The position numbers and the translations under genes are program-made. Below are positions 5,242 to 6,382 of a DNA stretch of 6,382 bases, one piece after another. Source of the DNA: Alphaproteobacteria bacterium (GTDB lineage Bacteria > Pseudomonadota > Alphaproteobacteria > Rhodobacterales > Rhodobacteraceae); NCBI GenBank assembly GCA_003695135.1, contig RFIR01000356.1, positions 1 to 6,382 of the forward strand, written 5' to 3'. Below the pieces are notes generated by a model. The model was given only the letters and a program-made list of their open reading frames with translations. It did no database searches and was not told where the DNA came from. How positions within the stretch are numbered: the first letter of the stretch is position 1; each line of letters begins with the position of its first letter.

Positions 5242-6285
5242 TCACGGCTTGGCGCAGTCGGGGATGGTGTATCCCGCCTCCTCCCAGGCCGCGACGGCAC
5301 CGGGGTGGTACTTGACCGGAACCGCGCCGCACATGCCGGTGAACTTCAGATCGGTCTCGCCCAGATACACGGTGGGCATGAAGGGCGTGCGGGCCTTGAA
5401 GACGTCCATGTGCTCGATGAAGGCCCTGGTCAGCGCCTTGGCCAGTTCGAAGTCCATCGAGACATTGACCACCTCGCCGCCGACCTCGCCGATGGCGCGG
5501 AACTTGTCATCCTCCGACACCACGGTGACGCCGGGTCCGAACAGGCCGTCCTTGGGCATCACCACCCCCACCGTGCCCGGCGCGTGCATGTATTTCTGCG
5601 CCGCCTCGCTTTCGAACTTGTCCTTCGGCATCGACCAGACGGTGATCGTACCCGAGGCCAGCGCGGCCGAGATGCGCCCGTCGGGGAAGTTGAGCGGCAA
5701 CACCTGCGCATCGGCCGAGCCGTCGGTGATGGTCTTGATCGCCTGACCCCAGTTGACCTGCAGCCCGGTATAACCCTTGCCGTCATCGAGCCCGGTGGCG
5801 AGCTTGATCAGGGCGCGAGCCCGGTTGAGCGCCGCCCCGCGCGGCGGGCCGTTGTAGATCGTCGCGCCCTTCACCGCGTCCCAGCCGCCGAAATTGCGGC
5901 TGTCATAGGCGAAGAGGCCGTAGGAGCCGAAGCGGTAGGTGTAGAGCACGGCAAGCTTGCCGGCGAGTTCGGGCCCCTTTTCCTTGCCGATCTTGGCATA
6001 GGGACCGGCGCCGCGCGCGAGCAGGAAGGTCAGCAGGAACGGCGCCGAGGCGATGTCGGTCTTGCCCTCGGCCACGTTCTGGACCGAATTGGTCAGGGTC
6101 GGGCCGGTCGCGACCTGGATGTTGGCGATCCCCTCCTTCGACGCCACCTCGGCCAGAGACAGCATGGTGTTGCCGGGCACCGAGACCGGCGAGGCGGTCT
6201 CGGCGGTCAGATTGACCTGGGCGTTGGCCGATAACGCCAGACCGCAAGCGGCCAGGGCACCGGCGATGATGGAAATCCTGGACAT
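5242..6285 (-). CDS. TAXI family TRAP transporter solute-binding protein (divergent), 347 aa
   Basis: This periplasmic receptor captures the solute and hands it to the fused permease encoded next. Residues 1-22 are an export signal (one Arg, then IIAGALAACGLALSANA) with a likely cut after ANA. LAAC at 11-14 also fits a lipobox, so a lipoprotein is possible. The family is shown by YNGPPRGAALNRARALIK (144-161), WSMP (217-220) and the C-terminal YHPGAVAAWEEAGYTIP (326-342), matching the usual YHPGA block of TAXI proteins. The N-terminal GTG..GxYYP ligand-site motif of typical members is not recognisable; SPVSVPGNTMLSLAEVASKE (32-51) stands in its place. Cys319 and Cys344 could form a disulphide. 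The ATG at 6285 was chosen over an upstream TTG because AGGGAGGA (6289-6296) precedes it and the signal peptide starts there. It is the first gene of the presumed operon. Confidence 0.9.
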   Translation of the reverse strand: MSRISIIAGALAACGLALSANAQVNLTAETASPVSVPGNTMLSLAEVASKEGIANIQVATGPTLTNSVQNVAEGKTDIASAPFLLTFLLARGAGPYAKIGKEKGPELAGKLAVLYTYRFGSYGLFAYDSRNFGGWDAVKGATIYNGPPRGAALNRARALIKLATGLDDGKGYTGLQVNWGQAIKTITDGSADAQVLPLNFPDGRISAALASGTITVWSMPKDKFESEAAQKYMHAPGTVGVVMPKDGLFGPGVTVVSEDDKFRAIGEVGGEVVNVSMDFELAKALTRAFIEHMDVFKARTPFMPTVYLGETDLKFTGMCGAVPVKYHPGAVAAWEEAGYTIPDCAKP

Positions 6286-6317
6286 GCGTCCTCCCTGTCT
6301 TTTGGTTTTGCACGGCA

Positions 6318-6348
6318 AGTCTAGCCCGTGAAAGCGGCCTTGCGTCAA
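6318..6348 (-). promoter_or_regulatory. Candidate sigma-70 promoter of the TAXI-TRAP operon
   Basis: The minus strand has TTGACG (6348-6343) and TAGACT (6323-6318) separated by 19 bases, slightly long. TAGACT matches four of six -10 consensus positions. Transcription would start about 25 bases before the ATG at 6285. An inverted repeat lies immediately upstream. Confidence 0.45.
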
Positions 6349-6353
6349 TGGCA

Positions 6354-6374
6354 GAATCGGCCGGCGGCCGAATC
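6354..6374. promoter_or_regulatory. Near-perfect inverted repeat upstream of the operon promoter, possible operator
   Basis: GAATCGGCC (6354-6362) and GGCCGAATC (6366-6374) form 9-bp arms with one mismatch around GGC. The repeat ends six bases upstream of the -35 candidate. Position and symmetry fit a dimeric regulator site (activator-type position), but GC-rich palindromes arise by chance and no regulator gene is in the window. Confidence 0.35.
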
Positions 6375-6382
6375 CACCATGC

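Noticed and set aside
2849..5746. A 965-codon open frame on the plus strand, antisense to the permease and part of the binding-protein gene
   Set aside because: Its product is almost wholly Arg, His, Gln, Asp and Gly without any domain, as expected opposite a GC-rich membrane-protein gene. The minus-strand frame has clear family motifs.

Overview
The window is GC-rich DNA with strong third-position G/C bias. Every convincing gene lies on the minus strand, so the gene order runs from high to low coordinates. The layout (TAXI-type TRAP transporter, DadA-like flavoprotein, SDR dehydrogenase, hydantoinase/oxoprolinase) and the clear GGAG-type ribosome sites suggest an alphaproteobacterium, perhaps of the Rhodobacterales. 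That placement is inference from gene content and composition, not from a phylogenetic marker.

In transcription order: (1) 6382-6286 is a leader with a sigma-70-like promoter candidate and an inverted repeat just upstream of it. (2) 6285-5242 encodes a divergent TAXI-family periplasmic solute-binding protein. (3) A 62-base gap holds a perfect 8-bp stem-loop. (4) 5179-2825 encodes a fused DctQM (TAXI-type) TRAP permease. (5) 2781-1459 encodes an FAD-dependent oxidoreductase of the D-amino-acid oxidase/DadA/sarcosine oxidase fold. These three genes are close enough (62 and 43 bases) to be one operon. (6) 1458-861 is a gene-free stretch of about 600 bases. It holds a 214-bp MITE-like element with perfect 21-bp terminal inverted repeats, a tandem decayed second copy of that element's right half, and further inverted repeats. 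(7) 860-150 encodes a classical short-chain dehydrogenase/reductase. (8) From 64 to the window edge are the first 21 codons of a hydantoinase A/5-oxoprolinase family gene that starts with TTG.

Taken together this looks like a catabolic uptake-and-oxidation locus. A sodium- or proton-driven TRAP system imports an organic acid or amide-like solute; a flavin amine/amino-acid oxidoreductase and an NAD(P)-dependent dehydrogenase oxidise it; and an ATP-dependent cyclic-amide hydrolase or related carboxylase (HyuA family) acts on a ring amide such as a hydantoin or oxoproline. The substrate cannot be read from the sequence. The most unusual parts are the MITE-like element with its tandem half-copy, the atypical N-terminus of the TAXI binding protein, and a shared TTGACGC motif 55-68 bases upstream of three of the five start codons.
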